A stretch of DNA of 22,048 nucleotides from Bacteroidales bacterium (GCA_016281475.1 JAEEIS010000024.1:1-22048); one strand, 5' to 3'; shown: positions 1 through 7,191, numbered from the stretch's first letter. Made by a program: numbers and translations. The notes: generated from the sequence alone by a model not told the origin.

Positions 1-2
1 AA

Positions 3-857
3 GAACATAATATCGAACAGCAAAACCATGTTAATATTGCATGGTTTCACTCGTTCACTTTCACGGGCAAAGAGCGCGACGAGGAGACGGGGTACGGGTA
101 TTTCGGTGCGAGGTACATGGATCATGAGTTGATGACCATGTGGCTGAGTGTCGACCCGATGGCGGATAAATACCCGAGTATTAGCCCATATGCCTACTGC
201 GCTTGGAATCCTGTGAAACTGGTGGATCCAGACGGGAGAGAGATGTTTCCTACAGAATCAGCTGCTGCAAAAGTTAGGGCGAATGCTGTAGATATGTTTG
301 GAGAATCACGTGTGGGGGAAATATACAATAAAGGAGATGAAAAACATCCTAATTATTCATTTCTTGTATATGATTATGGTAAAGATAAATATGAAAGGTC
401 CTCATCCAAAGGAGTATGGGCATATAAACCAGATAAATGTGTTGACTCTAAATTCGATTTGTTTTTATATGCAACATTTAAAGCCGAGAAAGAATGGTCC
501 TTTAATGGGTCATTCTCTATAGGAGGACAATGTGGAGTTGATGTAGGTTGTGTAAACCTTGGTATTAACATTAGTTCTATTGATTTGGTTGGAATAGATT
601 GGGATTGGGGTAAAGGAAAGGTTGACACCTATCATTGTGAAGAAAATAATGCAAGAGGATCAAGAGGCGTGTCGTTGGGATTGTTTACTTTGGCTGGACA
701 AACTTACGAAGGTGGAGATTATATTGATGAGGCTTCAAAGAGAACCAATGTATTGGGTGTAGGTGTCGGCCAAAGCAAAGGACAATGGAATATTACTTTG
801 GGTGTTACTGCAATATTAGGAATTCAAATTAGTATTTCTTCAAAGATAAAAAAATGA
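3..857 (+). CDS. Rhs/YD-repeat polymorphic protein, C-terminal part with variable tip (5' truncated by window edge)
   Basis: The frame is open to the left edge, so this is the end of a longer gene; an internal ATG at 117 is not the start. The conserved part reads FTGKERDEETGYGYFGARY, then the SVDPMADKYP and SPYAYCAWNPV blocks, ending at a DPDGR motif (225-239). This is the standard RHS repeat-associated core, which in this superfamily closes a YD-repeat shell; whatever follows it is the variable tip, often a toxin. Here the tip is about 206 residues. It is rich in Gly, Ser and alternating beta-like segments (SFSIGGQCGVDVG, VGVGVGQSKGQWNITLGVTA) and ends in a short basic SKIKK. I see no nuclease, deaminase or ADP-ribosyltransferase motif. 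The tip DNA is visibly more AT-rich than the core, as expected for an exchanged module. The stop overlaps the next ATG. Core call sure; tip function unknown. Confidence 0.85.
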   Translation, partial: EHNIEQQNHVNIAWFHSFTFTGKERDEETGYGYFGARYMDHELMTMWLSVDPMADKYPSISPYAYCAWNPVKLVDPDGREMFPTESAAAKVRANAVDMFGESRVGEIYNKGDEKHPNYSFLVYDYGKDKYERSSSKGVWAYKPDKCVDSKFDLFLYATFKAEKEWSFNGSFSIGGQCGVDVGCVNLGINISSIDLVGIDWDWGKGKVDTYHCEENNARGSRGVSLGLFTLAGQTYEGGDYIDEASKRTNVLGVGVGQSKGQWNITLGVTAILGIQISISSKIKK

Positions 858-1144
858 AAAAAACAATAGAATGTGAGTGTACGTTTGAAAGACTCCGTCC
901 GAGAATTAGATTTGTTCCGGGACAAGGAATAGAGGCTTCAGTACATTTGTTTCAAATAATAAACTGTCTCTGTAAAGGCCGCAAGATTGCCAGGAGAAAG
1001 ACCATCCGACAATGCCAGAAGTGTGGAAAATACTCAGTAGAATGCCCCTACTGTCACCAAAACAGTGTGACGACACAACTGCCAGATATCATTCAATGTC
1101 CTCATTGCGGCAAAGTTTATCAGGTTCGACTTTTTGAACTATAG
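854..1144 (+). CDS. Small Cys-rich zinc-ribbon protein, candidate partner of the Rhs tip
   Basis: A 96-residue protein whose ATG overlaps the Rhs stop codon (ATGA, 854-857), so the two are translationally coupled. It has ten cysteines. C54-x2-C57 (QCQKC) and C64-x2-C67 (ECPYC) would form one four-Cys zinc site. C82-x2-C85 (QCPHCGK) would need partners, perhaps from the CxC pairs C7/C9 or C38/C40. The rest is basic, with no signal peptide or membrane segment, so it is probably cytoplasmic. Position directly behind a polymorphic tip is where immunity proteins usually sit, so an immunity or tip-chaperone role is a reasonable inference. A zinc-ribbon fold by itself could also mean a nucleic-acid binder. 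I recognise no named family. Confidence 0.6.
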   Translation: MKKTIECECTFERLRPRIRFVPGQGIEASVHLFQIINCLCKGRKIARRKTIRQCQKCGKYSVECPYCHQNSVTTQLPDIIQCPHCGKVYQVRLFEL

Positions 1145-1147
1145 GGT

Positions 1148-1318
1148 ATGGGAATTGAAGACAATAGTGCCAAAGGTGACCGAGACAAATATCTTCGTTG
1201 TGTCGGGCCAGACAAAGGTAGATTCTGGGAAGTTATTGTGAATTGATATTGATGAAAAACTTATGGTTATTCCGACAAACGGATAGGTAAGGTAACAATC
1301 CGAACAGCACCTTTGTGA
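1148..1318 (+). pseudogene. Remnant of a small gene broken by compensating frameshifts
   Basis: An ATG at 1148 opens a frame reading MGIEDNSAKGDRDKYLRCVG then PDKGRFWEVIVN, stopping at TGA 1244-1246. A protein-like stretch continues in another frame (IDIDEK, from 1242). After the A5 run near 1255-1259 the first frame resumes as TYGYSDKRIGKVTIRTAPL, ending at TGA 1316-1318. One extra T near 1243 plus one lost A in the A-run would explain a once-intact protein of about 55 residues. It lies 3 bases after the zinc-ribbon gene. It may be a dead immunity or orphan-tip fragment, but this reading rests on amino-acid plausibility alone. Confidence 0.3.
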
Positions 1319-1358
1319 GACTTGGTGCATGGTCGGAAGATTAGGCATTTGCCACTTT

Positions 1359-1389
1359 GGTGCCACTTTTTTATCTCAAAAGTGGCACC
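1359..1389. repeat. Perfect 12-bp inverted repeat with 7-nt loop
   Basis: GGTGCCACTTTT (1359-1370) and AAAAGTGGCACC (1378-1389) are exact reverse complements around TTATCTC. The left arm is preceded by another GCCACTTT (1351-1358), so two left arms could compete for one right arm. No clear T-run follows on either strand, so it is not a textbook intrinsic terminator, though it could end the Rhs transcript or be the relic of a mobile-element end. Confidence 0.6.
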
Positions 1390-1622
1390 CCGTTTCTAGG
1401 CTTCTCGATATAAATAGACGGTCGACACATACGATGCTTCCGCTCTGCCTTCGCTCCTAAGGTGGAGGCTTAGTGAATCCAAGATGGAAGGAAAGAGCCC
1501 TCGTCATCACCAATCTGTTTGTCGGATGACCCGAAAAAATAGGCCTCGTCGTAAAGTCAACCAATAGTCGTTATTTAGGTGGGTTAAAAAATCCTAAAAT
1601 GCAAGAAGTCAAAAAAAAGTTG

Positions 1623-1630
1623 TATTTTTG
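1623..1630 (+). promoter_or_regulatory. Bacteroidota-type -7 promoter box before the deacetylase gene
   Basis: TATTTTTG fits the Bacteroidota -7 consensus TAnnTTTG. No convincing TTG -33 element is seen at the expected distance. Transcription from here would give a leader of only about 15 nt before the ATG at 1652. The box sits partly inside the right arm of an inverted repeat, which suggests operator control. Confidence 0.4.
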
Positions 1631-1651
1631 CATTTTCTTAGGCATCGGATT

Positions 1652-2998
1652 ATGCTGCTGATATATGTGCCAAAACTGACTAACCGCGTAGGTTACACCA
1701 TCAATGTGGTGATGCGCGACATACTCAAGACTGACTTCGCCATTACCACCAATGCCGAAGTTTTCGACAGTCATGAGGAGGCGCGTCTATGCTATGCGCC
1801 ACAGCCCGTATTCTGCGCCAAGGACAACGCCGGAGAGCTGCCCTATCTCTACGTCAAGGCGGCACGGCTGCTGTTTGAGACCTCCATAGAGGAGCAAAAC
1901 CCTCACTGCTTTGACTATGAGGGTACGGCAGCACTATTCCCCGTGTTCGGCCGCCATACGGCACTGCCATACGACCCCTTTGCGTCCATATTCTACATGC
2001 TGTCGCGCTACGAGGAATACCTGCCGCACCACCGCGACGAGCACGGCCGTTTCCTGGTGACGGAGAGCATCGCCTACCAAGAGGGATTCCTGCAGACTGC
2101 CGTGGTGGACCGCTGGGCACTGATGGTGAAGGAGGTGGTGCTGCAACGCTACCCCGACACGGCATTCGGCACGCGCAACTACGCCTTTGTGCAGACGGTG
2201 GACATCGACGCGGCCTACTGCTACCTGCACAAGGGGGTGTTTCGCACCACGCTGGGCATATTGCGAGACGGCATACGCCGCCACGACCCAGAGGAGGTGA
2301 AGCGGCGCATAAAGGTGCTACGCAAGCAGGAGACAGACCCTTTCGACACGTTCGACTACATATTGGAGCAGAGCCAACAGCTGGCACGGCACAGCAAGCT
2401 GCTGTTTTTTGCGCTGATGGGGGACTACGGCATTTACGACAAGCCCGCGTCGTTTCACAACAACGACTTCAGACAACTGTTGCAACACTTGGGCGACTAT
2501 GCCAAGGTCGGGGTGCACGGATCGTACTACTCGTCGGAGGAACCCGAACGGCTGGAACGCGAGATAGAACGGCTGTCGGACATCTTGCACCGCACCATTG
2601 TGCGCAACAGATACCACTTCCTGCGTTTCTCGCTGCCAGCGGGCTACCGCAACCTTGTGCGCAATGGCATCGCACACGACTACTCGATGGGCTATGCCGA
2701 GCTGCCGGGGTTCCGCTGCGGTACCTGTTCCATTGTCCCCTTCTTCGACTTGAACAGCAACCAGGAATGCGACCTACGGCTGCACCCCTTTATGGCAATG
2801 GACACGACATTCCAAAAATACATGGGGCTGACTCCCGACCAGGCGATTGAGCAGTACCACGCCCTGATAGACGAGGTGAGGACACTGGGCGGAACGTTCA
2901 GCTGCATATTCCACAACCAAAACCTATGCGAGGACTTTGGGTGGGAAGGCTGGCGAAGGGTGTATGAGGATGTGCTACAATATGCCGGACAAAATTGA
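1652..2998 (+). CDS. Polysaccharide deacetylase family protein (DUF7033-type)
   Basis: A 448-residue protein without a signal peptide. It resembles the Bacteroidota family that pairs an N-terminal DUF7033 region with a C-terminal NodB-like (CE4) deacetylase barrel. Visible landmarks are TVDIDAAY with the metal-site-like D184-I-D186, VGVHGSYYSS with H289 where CE4 enzymes usually have a metal-binding His, and YHFLRFSLPAGYRNL followed by GFRCGTCSIVPFFDL. The likely role is removing N-acetyl groups from a surface or lipid-linked glycan. I chose the ATG at 1652; an in-frame TTG at 1628 lies inside the promoter box. The gene ends 7 nt before the KdsC-like gene, so they are probably co-transcribed. 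The usual HPSY-like motif reads HGSY here. Confidence 0.75.
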   Translation: MLLIYVPKLTNRVGYTINVVMRDILKTDFAITTNAEVFDSHEEARLCYAPQPVFCAKDNAGELPYLYVKAARLLFETSIEEQNPHCFDYEGTAALFPVFGRHTALPYDPFASIFYMLSRYEEYLPHHRDEHGRFLVTESIAYQEGFLQTAVVDRWALMVKEVVLQRYPDTAFGTRNYAFVQTVDIDAAYCYLHKGVFRTTLGILRDGIRRHDPEEVKRRIKVLRKQETDPFDTFDYILEQSQQLARHSKLLFFALMGDYGIYDKPASFHNNDFRQLLQHLGDYAKVGVHGSYYSSEEPERLEREIERLSDILHRTIVRNRYHFLRFSLPAGYRNLVRNGIAHDYSMGYAELPGFRCGTCSIVPFFDLNSNQECDLRLHPFMAMDTTFQKYMGLTPDQAIEQYHALIDEVRTLGGTFSCIFHNQNLCEDFGWEGWRRVYEDVLQYAGQN

Positions 2999-3005
2999 AC
3001 TGAAA

Positions 3006-3542
3006 ATGATTAATTACAAAGAGAAATTACACGATATCAAAGCCTTCGTATTTGATTTCGACGGCGTGATGACCAACGGCGACGTGTGGACCTACGGCGA
3101 TGGTGAGACGGTGCGCTGCGGCAATATCAAGGACGGCTTCGCGATACAATATGCCGTGAAGCGGGGCTATATCATCGCCCTCATATCGGGTGCCACATCA
3201 CTGAGCATCAACAACAGAATGAAGGCGTTGGGCGTGGAGAAATGCTATACGGGTTGCGGACACAAGATGGACCGATACACCCAATTCCTTGCCGAAAACG
3301 GGCTGAAGGAGTCGGAGGTGGTGTGCATGGGCGACGACATACCTGATTATGGCATGATGACACATTGTGGCGTAGCGGCGTGTCCGGCAGACGCTGCCAC
3401 GGAGATTAAGGAGATAAGCGACTACGTGTCGCCTTTCGAGGGCGGCAAGGGCTGTGTGAGAGACATCATAGAGCAAGTGTTGCGTCTGCATGGGCAATGG
3501 TTTGACCCACAAGACAAGCAGCACGAGGCATTGAAATGGTAA
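3006..3542 (+). CDS. kdsC: 3-deoxy-D-manno-octulosonate 8-phosphate phosphatase, KdsC-like HAD enzyme
   Basis: A 178-residue HAD-superfamily phosphatase of the compact KdsC class. KdsC hydrolyses KDO-8-phosphate to KDO and phosphate, a cytoplasmic step of lipopolysaccharide inner-core synthesis. HAD motif I is FDFDGVMTNG (nucleophile D17, acid/base D19). Motif II is the Ser of LISGAT (S61). The motif III lysine is in GHKMD, and motif IV is MGDDIPD (D110, D111, D114). The IKDGFA stretch is also typical. Length fits a KdsC without an extra cap. I start at ATG 3006; an in-frame ATG at 2982 would overlap the deacetylase gene and add nothing conserved. It follows the deacetylase by 7 nt, consistent with an envelope-glycan operon. 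Related C0-type HAD enzymes acting on other sugar acids cannot be excluded. Confidence 0.85.
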   Translation: MINYKEKLHDIKAFVFDFDGVMTNGDVWTYGDGETVRCGNIKDGFAIQYAVKRGYIIALISGATSLSINNRMKALGVEKCYTGCGHKMDRYTQFLAENGLKESEVVCMGDDIPDYGMMTHCGVAACPADAATEIKEISDYVSPFEGGKGCVRDIIEQVLRLHGQWFDPQDKQHEALKW

Positions 3543-3543
3543 C

Positions 3544-3571
3544 AACATTATTAACCAAACATTATTAACCA
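3544..3571. repeat. Two tandem 14-bp copies in the kdsC-rlpA gap
   Basis: AACATTATTAACCA occurs twice in direct tandem (3544-3557 and 3558-3571), starting just after the kdsC stop. It lies in the leader of the downstream RlpA-like gene and could vary in copy number by slippage. Confidence 0.75.
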
Positions 3572-3614
3572 AATCCATACTACTATTATTAAAAAGATAA
3601 TATATATATTATTA

Positions 3615-4484
3615 ATGCTCTTGGGTCCGCTAATGGTATGGGCCCAGGGAGAGAGGGATAGTTTGGACGAACTGACGGAGACACTAGGCGACGGGACGAC
3701 CATGCTAGGTACCTATTATGCCGACCGGTTTGTGGGACGTAAGACCTCGTGTGGCGAAATATTCCGCCAAAACCAGTACACTGCCGCCCACAAGACCATA
3801 CCGATGGGGACATACCTGCTAGTGACATACCCCGTCACTAACCAGCATGTGGTGGTGAGGGTGAACGACCGCTGCCCGAAGCCCGGAATACTGGACATGA
3901 CCAAGCTGGCCGTGCACTCCATTGGAATCAGGGGCTCGGGAAGGGTGATTGTCAAAACTTTGGATCCAAACATGGGCTACTTCCTTTGGGTCAGCCAAGA
4001 CACATTGGCGATGAGCGAGGCCGACTATATGGCATATCGCGACCGTAGTAGACCACGCCGCATATCGCCGTGGCCCATCAACTCAGGCACGACGACCAGC
4101 ACACAATTGGCATCGGCCAATACACGTCCCACCCCACCGGCTAAGCAGAAGCAGAACAATGCAGAGAAACCAAAGAAACAACCTGAGGTGGAAAAGGACA
4201 CCCAATCAGCACCCGCTCCTACGATTGTGGTGGACGAGCATGTGCCCAAGGGGAAACGGTATGATATAGAGCTATGTACGGTAGGGTCACAGCAGGCAGC
4301 CAACAATGAGGCGAAACGACTGCCATCGGATTTGCAAAGCAAGGTTGTCTTCGACCGTAACTTTCAAAACAGGCAGGTGAGAGTCATACTTGTCCTTGAC
4401 GAAAGTCGCAGCCATGCCGTGCGGACTCAGGCGATGCTGATTGATGATTTTCCTAACAGCTATGTCATTACTCACGAACCATAA
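3615..4484 (+). CDS. RlpA-like septal/envelope protein with SPOR-like C-terminus
   Basis: A 289-residue protein. Residues 29-116 form an RlpA-like double-psi beta-barrel: GTYYADRFVGRKTSCGEIF, QYTAAHKTIPMGTYLLV, VVVRVNDRCP, then ILDMTKLAVHSIGI. The middle (about 140-205) is a Pro/Lys/Gln-rich linker. The last 80 residues (RYDIELCTVGSQQAANNEAKRL onward) look like a divergent SPOR peptidoglycan-binding domain. RlpA proteins act on or bind glycan strands at the division site. E48, H59 and D85 are present, but the residue three after E48 is R51, where active RlpA enzymes usually have Asp, so activity is doubtful. From ATG 3615 the signal peptide lacks a basic n-region; starting at ATT 3588 would give IKKIIYILLMLLGPLMVWAQ, a classic one. 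No ATG, GTG or TTG exists in frame upstream before the stop at 3552-3554. Confidence 0.75.
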   Translation: MLLGPLMVWAQGERDSLDELTETLGDGTTMLGTYYADRFVGRKTSCGEIFRQNQYTAAHKTIPMGTYLLVTYPVTNQHVVVRVNDRCPKPGILDMTKLAVHSIGIRGSGRVIVKTLDPNMGYFLWVSQDTLAMSEADYMAYRDRSRPRRISPWPINSGTTTSTQLASANTRPTPPAKQKQNNAEKPKKQPEVEKDTQSAPAPTIVVDEHVPKGKRYDIELCTVGSQQAANNEAKRLPSDLQSKVVFDRNFQNRQVRVILVLDESRSHAVRTQAMLIDDFPNSYVITHEP

Positions 4485-4520
4485 AAAAGGTGAAAAAGCC
4501 CACTTATAAGGGGGGTAAAC

Positions 4521-4605
4521 AAGAAGAGAAAAAAGTGTGAAAAAAGAAAAAATGAAAAAAAAATGAAAAAAAAGCATCACATGTAAATAATTATTATTAT
4601 CTTTG
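4521..4605 (+). promoter_or_regulatory. A-tract-rich promoter region of the T9SS operon
   Basis: The -7-like box TATCTTTG (4598-4605) fits TAnnTTTG. Upstream, 4521-4573 is a series of A-tracts of 6-9 bases broken by G/T, spaced about 7-12 nt, which could bend DNA or act like an UP element. No clear -33 TTG is visible. The predicted leader is about 85-95 nt and contains a small hairpin, CTTTTC/GAAAAG (4626-4641). Confidence 0.45.
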
Positions 4606-4695
4606 CAAGTCAAAATCTGGTTTGTCTTTTCTATGGAAAAGCGGGTTAGATATACACATATATTAAAGAATATTAAATAATTACATGATACCAAA

Positions 4696-5694
4696 ATGAA
4701 TGCTCACATGGGAATCAGACTAAGCAAGAAACTGTCACTTTTGGTGATGGCACTGGGATTTTCATGTGTTGTCATGGCCCAACAGGAGCCCCAATTTTCT
4801 CAATACATGTTTAACAGGATGTCCTACAATCCCGGTTATGCAGGCAGCTCTGGATCGATATGCCTTACGGCAATGTACCGCGACCAATGGATGGGATTCC
4901 AACTGGACAATCCCACCGGTGGTAGCAACCCAGGCTCTACACCCAAAGACATCCTCCTCACCTTCGACATGCCCGTCAAGTTCCTTCATGGCGGATGGGG
5001 TTTTACACTTGTATCTGACAAGATTGGATACCACAACAACGTAGAGGTATCTCTCGACTATGCGTTTCGCATGTTTTGGGGCGAGGGAAACCTTTCTGCC
5101 GGCGTTGAGGTGAATCTTCTGAACAGTTCGATTAATTTCGGCGACCTGCACGGCGAAGATGGACAGAACGACCCCTCGCTAGCAGGCCAAGAGGTTAGCG
5201 CAATGCTAATTGACGGAGCTGTTGGCATCTACTACCAAGTGCCCGGCAAATATTATATGGGGCTGTCGGTGAAGAACCTGTTAGGCGCACACAGCGACCA
5301 GATTAAGTTCACCAATGCCCGTACCGTATACGCAATAGGCGGATATGAGTATACGCCAGCCATGTCGCCTTCGGTCCGCATCAAGCCATCGGCCTTGTTG
5401 AAGACTGCAAACTTCAGCTACTTCCAAGCCGACCTATCGTGCCTTATTGACTATCGCAATGCATTCTGGGGCGGTTTGGGCTATCGTGTGCAGGATGCCA
5501 TCTATGTCTTGGGTGGTTTCAACTGGAAGAAATTGCGCTTCGGTCTGTCGTACGACTTCACAACCAGCCGAATGGGAGGGTTTAAGCCTGGCCGCAGCTT
5601 TGGTTCGGTTGAAGCATACCTGCGATTCTGTTTCAAGATTAACGTGCCACCGAAGCCGCCAACGTCATACGGCAACTCAATATATCTATTGTAA
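4696..5694 (+). CDS. porP: T9SS outer-membrane protein PorP/SprF family
   Basis: A 332-residue protein with a signal peptide (SKKLSLLVMALGFSCVVMAQ) and the family opening QEPQFSQYMFNRMSYNPGYAGS, diagnostic of the PorP/SprF family. The body alternates short beta segments and ends with YLRFCFKI before a Pro-rich tail, as expected of a small outer-membrane beta-barrel. PorP is required for T9SS secretion in Porphyromonas gingivalis; related SprF proteins in Flavobacterium are cargo-specific. Being first gene before porK, porL, porM and porN, as in P. gingivalis, points to the core PorP rather than an accessory SprF. Start at ATG 4696; ATG 4708 in frame is equally possible and gives a tidier signal peptide. 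A -7 promoter box lies about 90 nt upstream. Confidence 0.9.
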   Translation: MNAHMGIRLSKKLSLLVMALGFSCVVMAQQEPQFSQYMFNRMSYNPGYAGSSGSICLTAMYRDQWMGFQLDNPTGGSNPGSTPKDILLTFDMPVKFLHGGWGFTLVSDKIGYHNNVEVSLDYAFRMFWGEGNLSAGVEVNLLNSSINFGDLHGEDGQNDPSLAGQEVSAMLIDGAVGIYYQVPGKYYMGLSVKNLLGAHSDQIKFTNARTVYAIGGYEYTPAMSPSVRIKPSALLKTANFSYFQADLSCLIDYRNAFWGGLGYRVQDAIYVLGGFNWKKLRFGLSYDFTTSRMGGFKPGRSFGSVEAYLRFCFKINVPPKPPTSYGNSIYLL

Positions 5695-5814
5695 AAGCGA
5701 CTTGATAACAAAAACGTAAAAATATTTAAAAAAGAAACTTTTCTACACAAATAACGTATAAGAAACAATAATAACAGGCAACACCTATCTACGAATAACA
5801 AATAAAGTAATAAT

Positions 5815-7179
5815 ATGAAAAAATTGTTTTTCTTGCTAGCAACCACAGTGGCTCTTTGCATCGGTTGCTCCTCGAACTCCCAGAATGGCGAACTGACCGG
5901 TGTATTGAACCGCAACCAGTTTGAAGACATCGACCTGAAAGGCATGGTCTTTATCAACCAAGGTAACTTTAGTATGGGCGCCGGTGTGCAGAACAACACC
6001 TATGGTGTGACCAAGCAGCCCCGTACCATGCAGGTGGCCTCCTTCTTTATGGATGAGACCGAAGTCACCAATAACGAGTATCGCCAATTTGTCCATTGGG
6101 TAACGGACTCCATCGCACGCCGTATGCTGTCGGAAGGCGGTATTGATGGCTACCAGATTGAAGAGAACGAGTATGGCGAGCCGCTCGACCCCCCCATGCT
6201 GAACTACAAAACCAAAATACGCTGGAACGACCCCGAGACCCGCGAGGCCCTCAACGACCTGTACATTGCTGAGAAGGACCGCTATTTCGGTCGTCGCGAG
6301 GTGGATGCTTCCAAGCTGAACTATGAGTATTATTGGATTGACTATGCCGATGCTTCCCGCAAGGAACTGGGCGCACAGAACAAGCCCGAGCAGCGCGGCA
6401 CGCTTTACACTGCACGTCCGAGAGGCTTGAACAACCGCACCGCATTCGTCCACAAAGAGAGAATCAACGTCTATCCCGACACACTGTGCTGGGTCCACGA
6501 CTACAGCTACTCCATGAACGATGACTTCACCCGCAACTATTTCTGCTCCGCCGCATACGACAACTATCCCGTGGTGGGTGTGAGCTGGCTGCAGGCCAAG
6601 GCCTTCTGCATCTGGCGTAGCAAATTCCTCAACGACTACCTTGCCAGCATCAACTATGAGCATATGAACGACTTCCGTCTTCCCTCTGAGGCCGAGTGGG
6701 AGTTCGCAGCCCGTGGCGGCATTGCTGCTGAGACCTATCCTTGGGGCGGTCCGTACGTGCGCAACCCGAACGGCTGCTTCCTCGCCAACTACGAGCCCCT
6801 GCGCGGTGCCTATGACGATGATGGCGGTGTCCGTACCTTGATTGTGGGTCACTATGCTCCTAATGACTACGGTCTGTACGACATGGCCGGCAACGTGGCC
6901 GAATGGTGCGCCGACGCTTTCGACGACAACACCTATATCGTTGCCAATGCCCTATCGCCCTACTACAACTACAATGCTCAGGAAAGCGACCCGATTGCCA
7001 TGAAACGTAAGGTGGTTCGCGGTGGCAGCTGGAAAGATCAGAAATACTATATCCAGGTCCAGACCCGTACCTTCGAGTTCCAAGACACGAGCAAGTGCTA
7101 CATCGGCTTCCGCTGCATCCAGTCCTATCTGGGTCGCGTGAAGGGTGACAACCTGAAAACCGCATCTAACGTCTATTAA
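5815..7179 (+). CDS. porK: T9SS ring lipoprotein PorK/GldK (FGE-sulfatase fold)
   Basis: A 454-residue lipoprotein. The signal peptide MKKLFFLLATTVALCIGC ends in a lipobox with the lipidated Cys at residue 18. The mature part has the formylglycine-generating-enzyme (SUMF1-like) fold shared by GldK/PorK: GMVFINQGNFSMG, FFMDETEVTNNEYRQFV, VGVSWLQAKAFC, RLPSEAEWEFAARGG (from residue 288), DMAGNVAEWC (about 356-365), VVRGGSW (about 400) and YIGFRC. PorK and PorN form the large periplasmic ring at the outer membrane of the T9SS. The gene sits 120 nt after porP. A 12-bp hairpin separates it from porL. A long open frame antisense to it is a codon-bias artefact. Confidence 0.93.
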   Translation: MKKLFFLLATTVALCIGCSSNSQNGELTGVLNRNQFEDIDLKGMVFINQGNFSMGAGVQNNTYGVTKQPRTMQVASFFMDETEVTNNEYRQFVHWVTDSIARRMLSEGGIDGYQIEENEYGEPLDPPMLNYKTKIRWNDPETREALNDLYIAEKDRYFGRREVDASKLNYEYYWIDYADASRKELGAQNKPEQRGTLYTARPRGLNNRTAFVHKERINVYPDTLCWVHDYSYSMNDDFTRNYFCSAAYDNYPVVGVSWLQAKAFCIWRSKFLNDYLASINYEHMNDFRLPSEAEWEFAARGGIAAETYPWGGPYVRNPNGCFLANYEPLRGAYDDDGGVRTLIVGHYAPNDYGLYDMAGNVAEWCADAFDDNTYIVANALSPYYNYNAQESDPIAMKRKVVRGGSWKDQKYYIQVQTRTFEFQDTSKCYIGFRCIQSYLGRVKGDNLKTASNVY

Positions 7180-7191
7180 TAGATATACTAT

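Larger units (their letters stand above)
1145..1651. other. Non-coding or decayed segment between the Rhs locus and the deacetylase operon
   Basis: About 500 bases with no intact gene that I can support. It holds the frame-broken remnant (1148-1318), a perfect hairpin (1359-1389), a GC-rich stretch at 1436-1456 that partly resembles, inverted, a motif near the right end of the window, and a promoter/operator-like sequence (1593-1642). Small open frames on either strand have no recognisable motif. Confidence 0.6.

Noticed and set aside
1139..1366. A 75-codon minus-strand open frame after the zinc-ribbon gene
   Set aside because: It covers the hairpin arm and the decayed plus-strand gene, and its sequence has no motif.
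5836..6852. A 338-codon open frame antisense to porK
   Set aside because: It lies wholly within a clearly conserved gene, and its Val/Gly/Ala/His-rich translation is what the complement of this codon usage gives. No domain or signal is visible.
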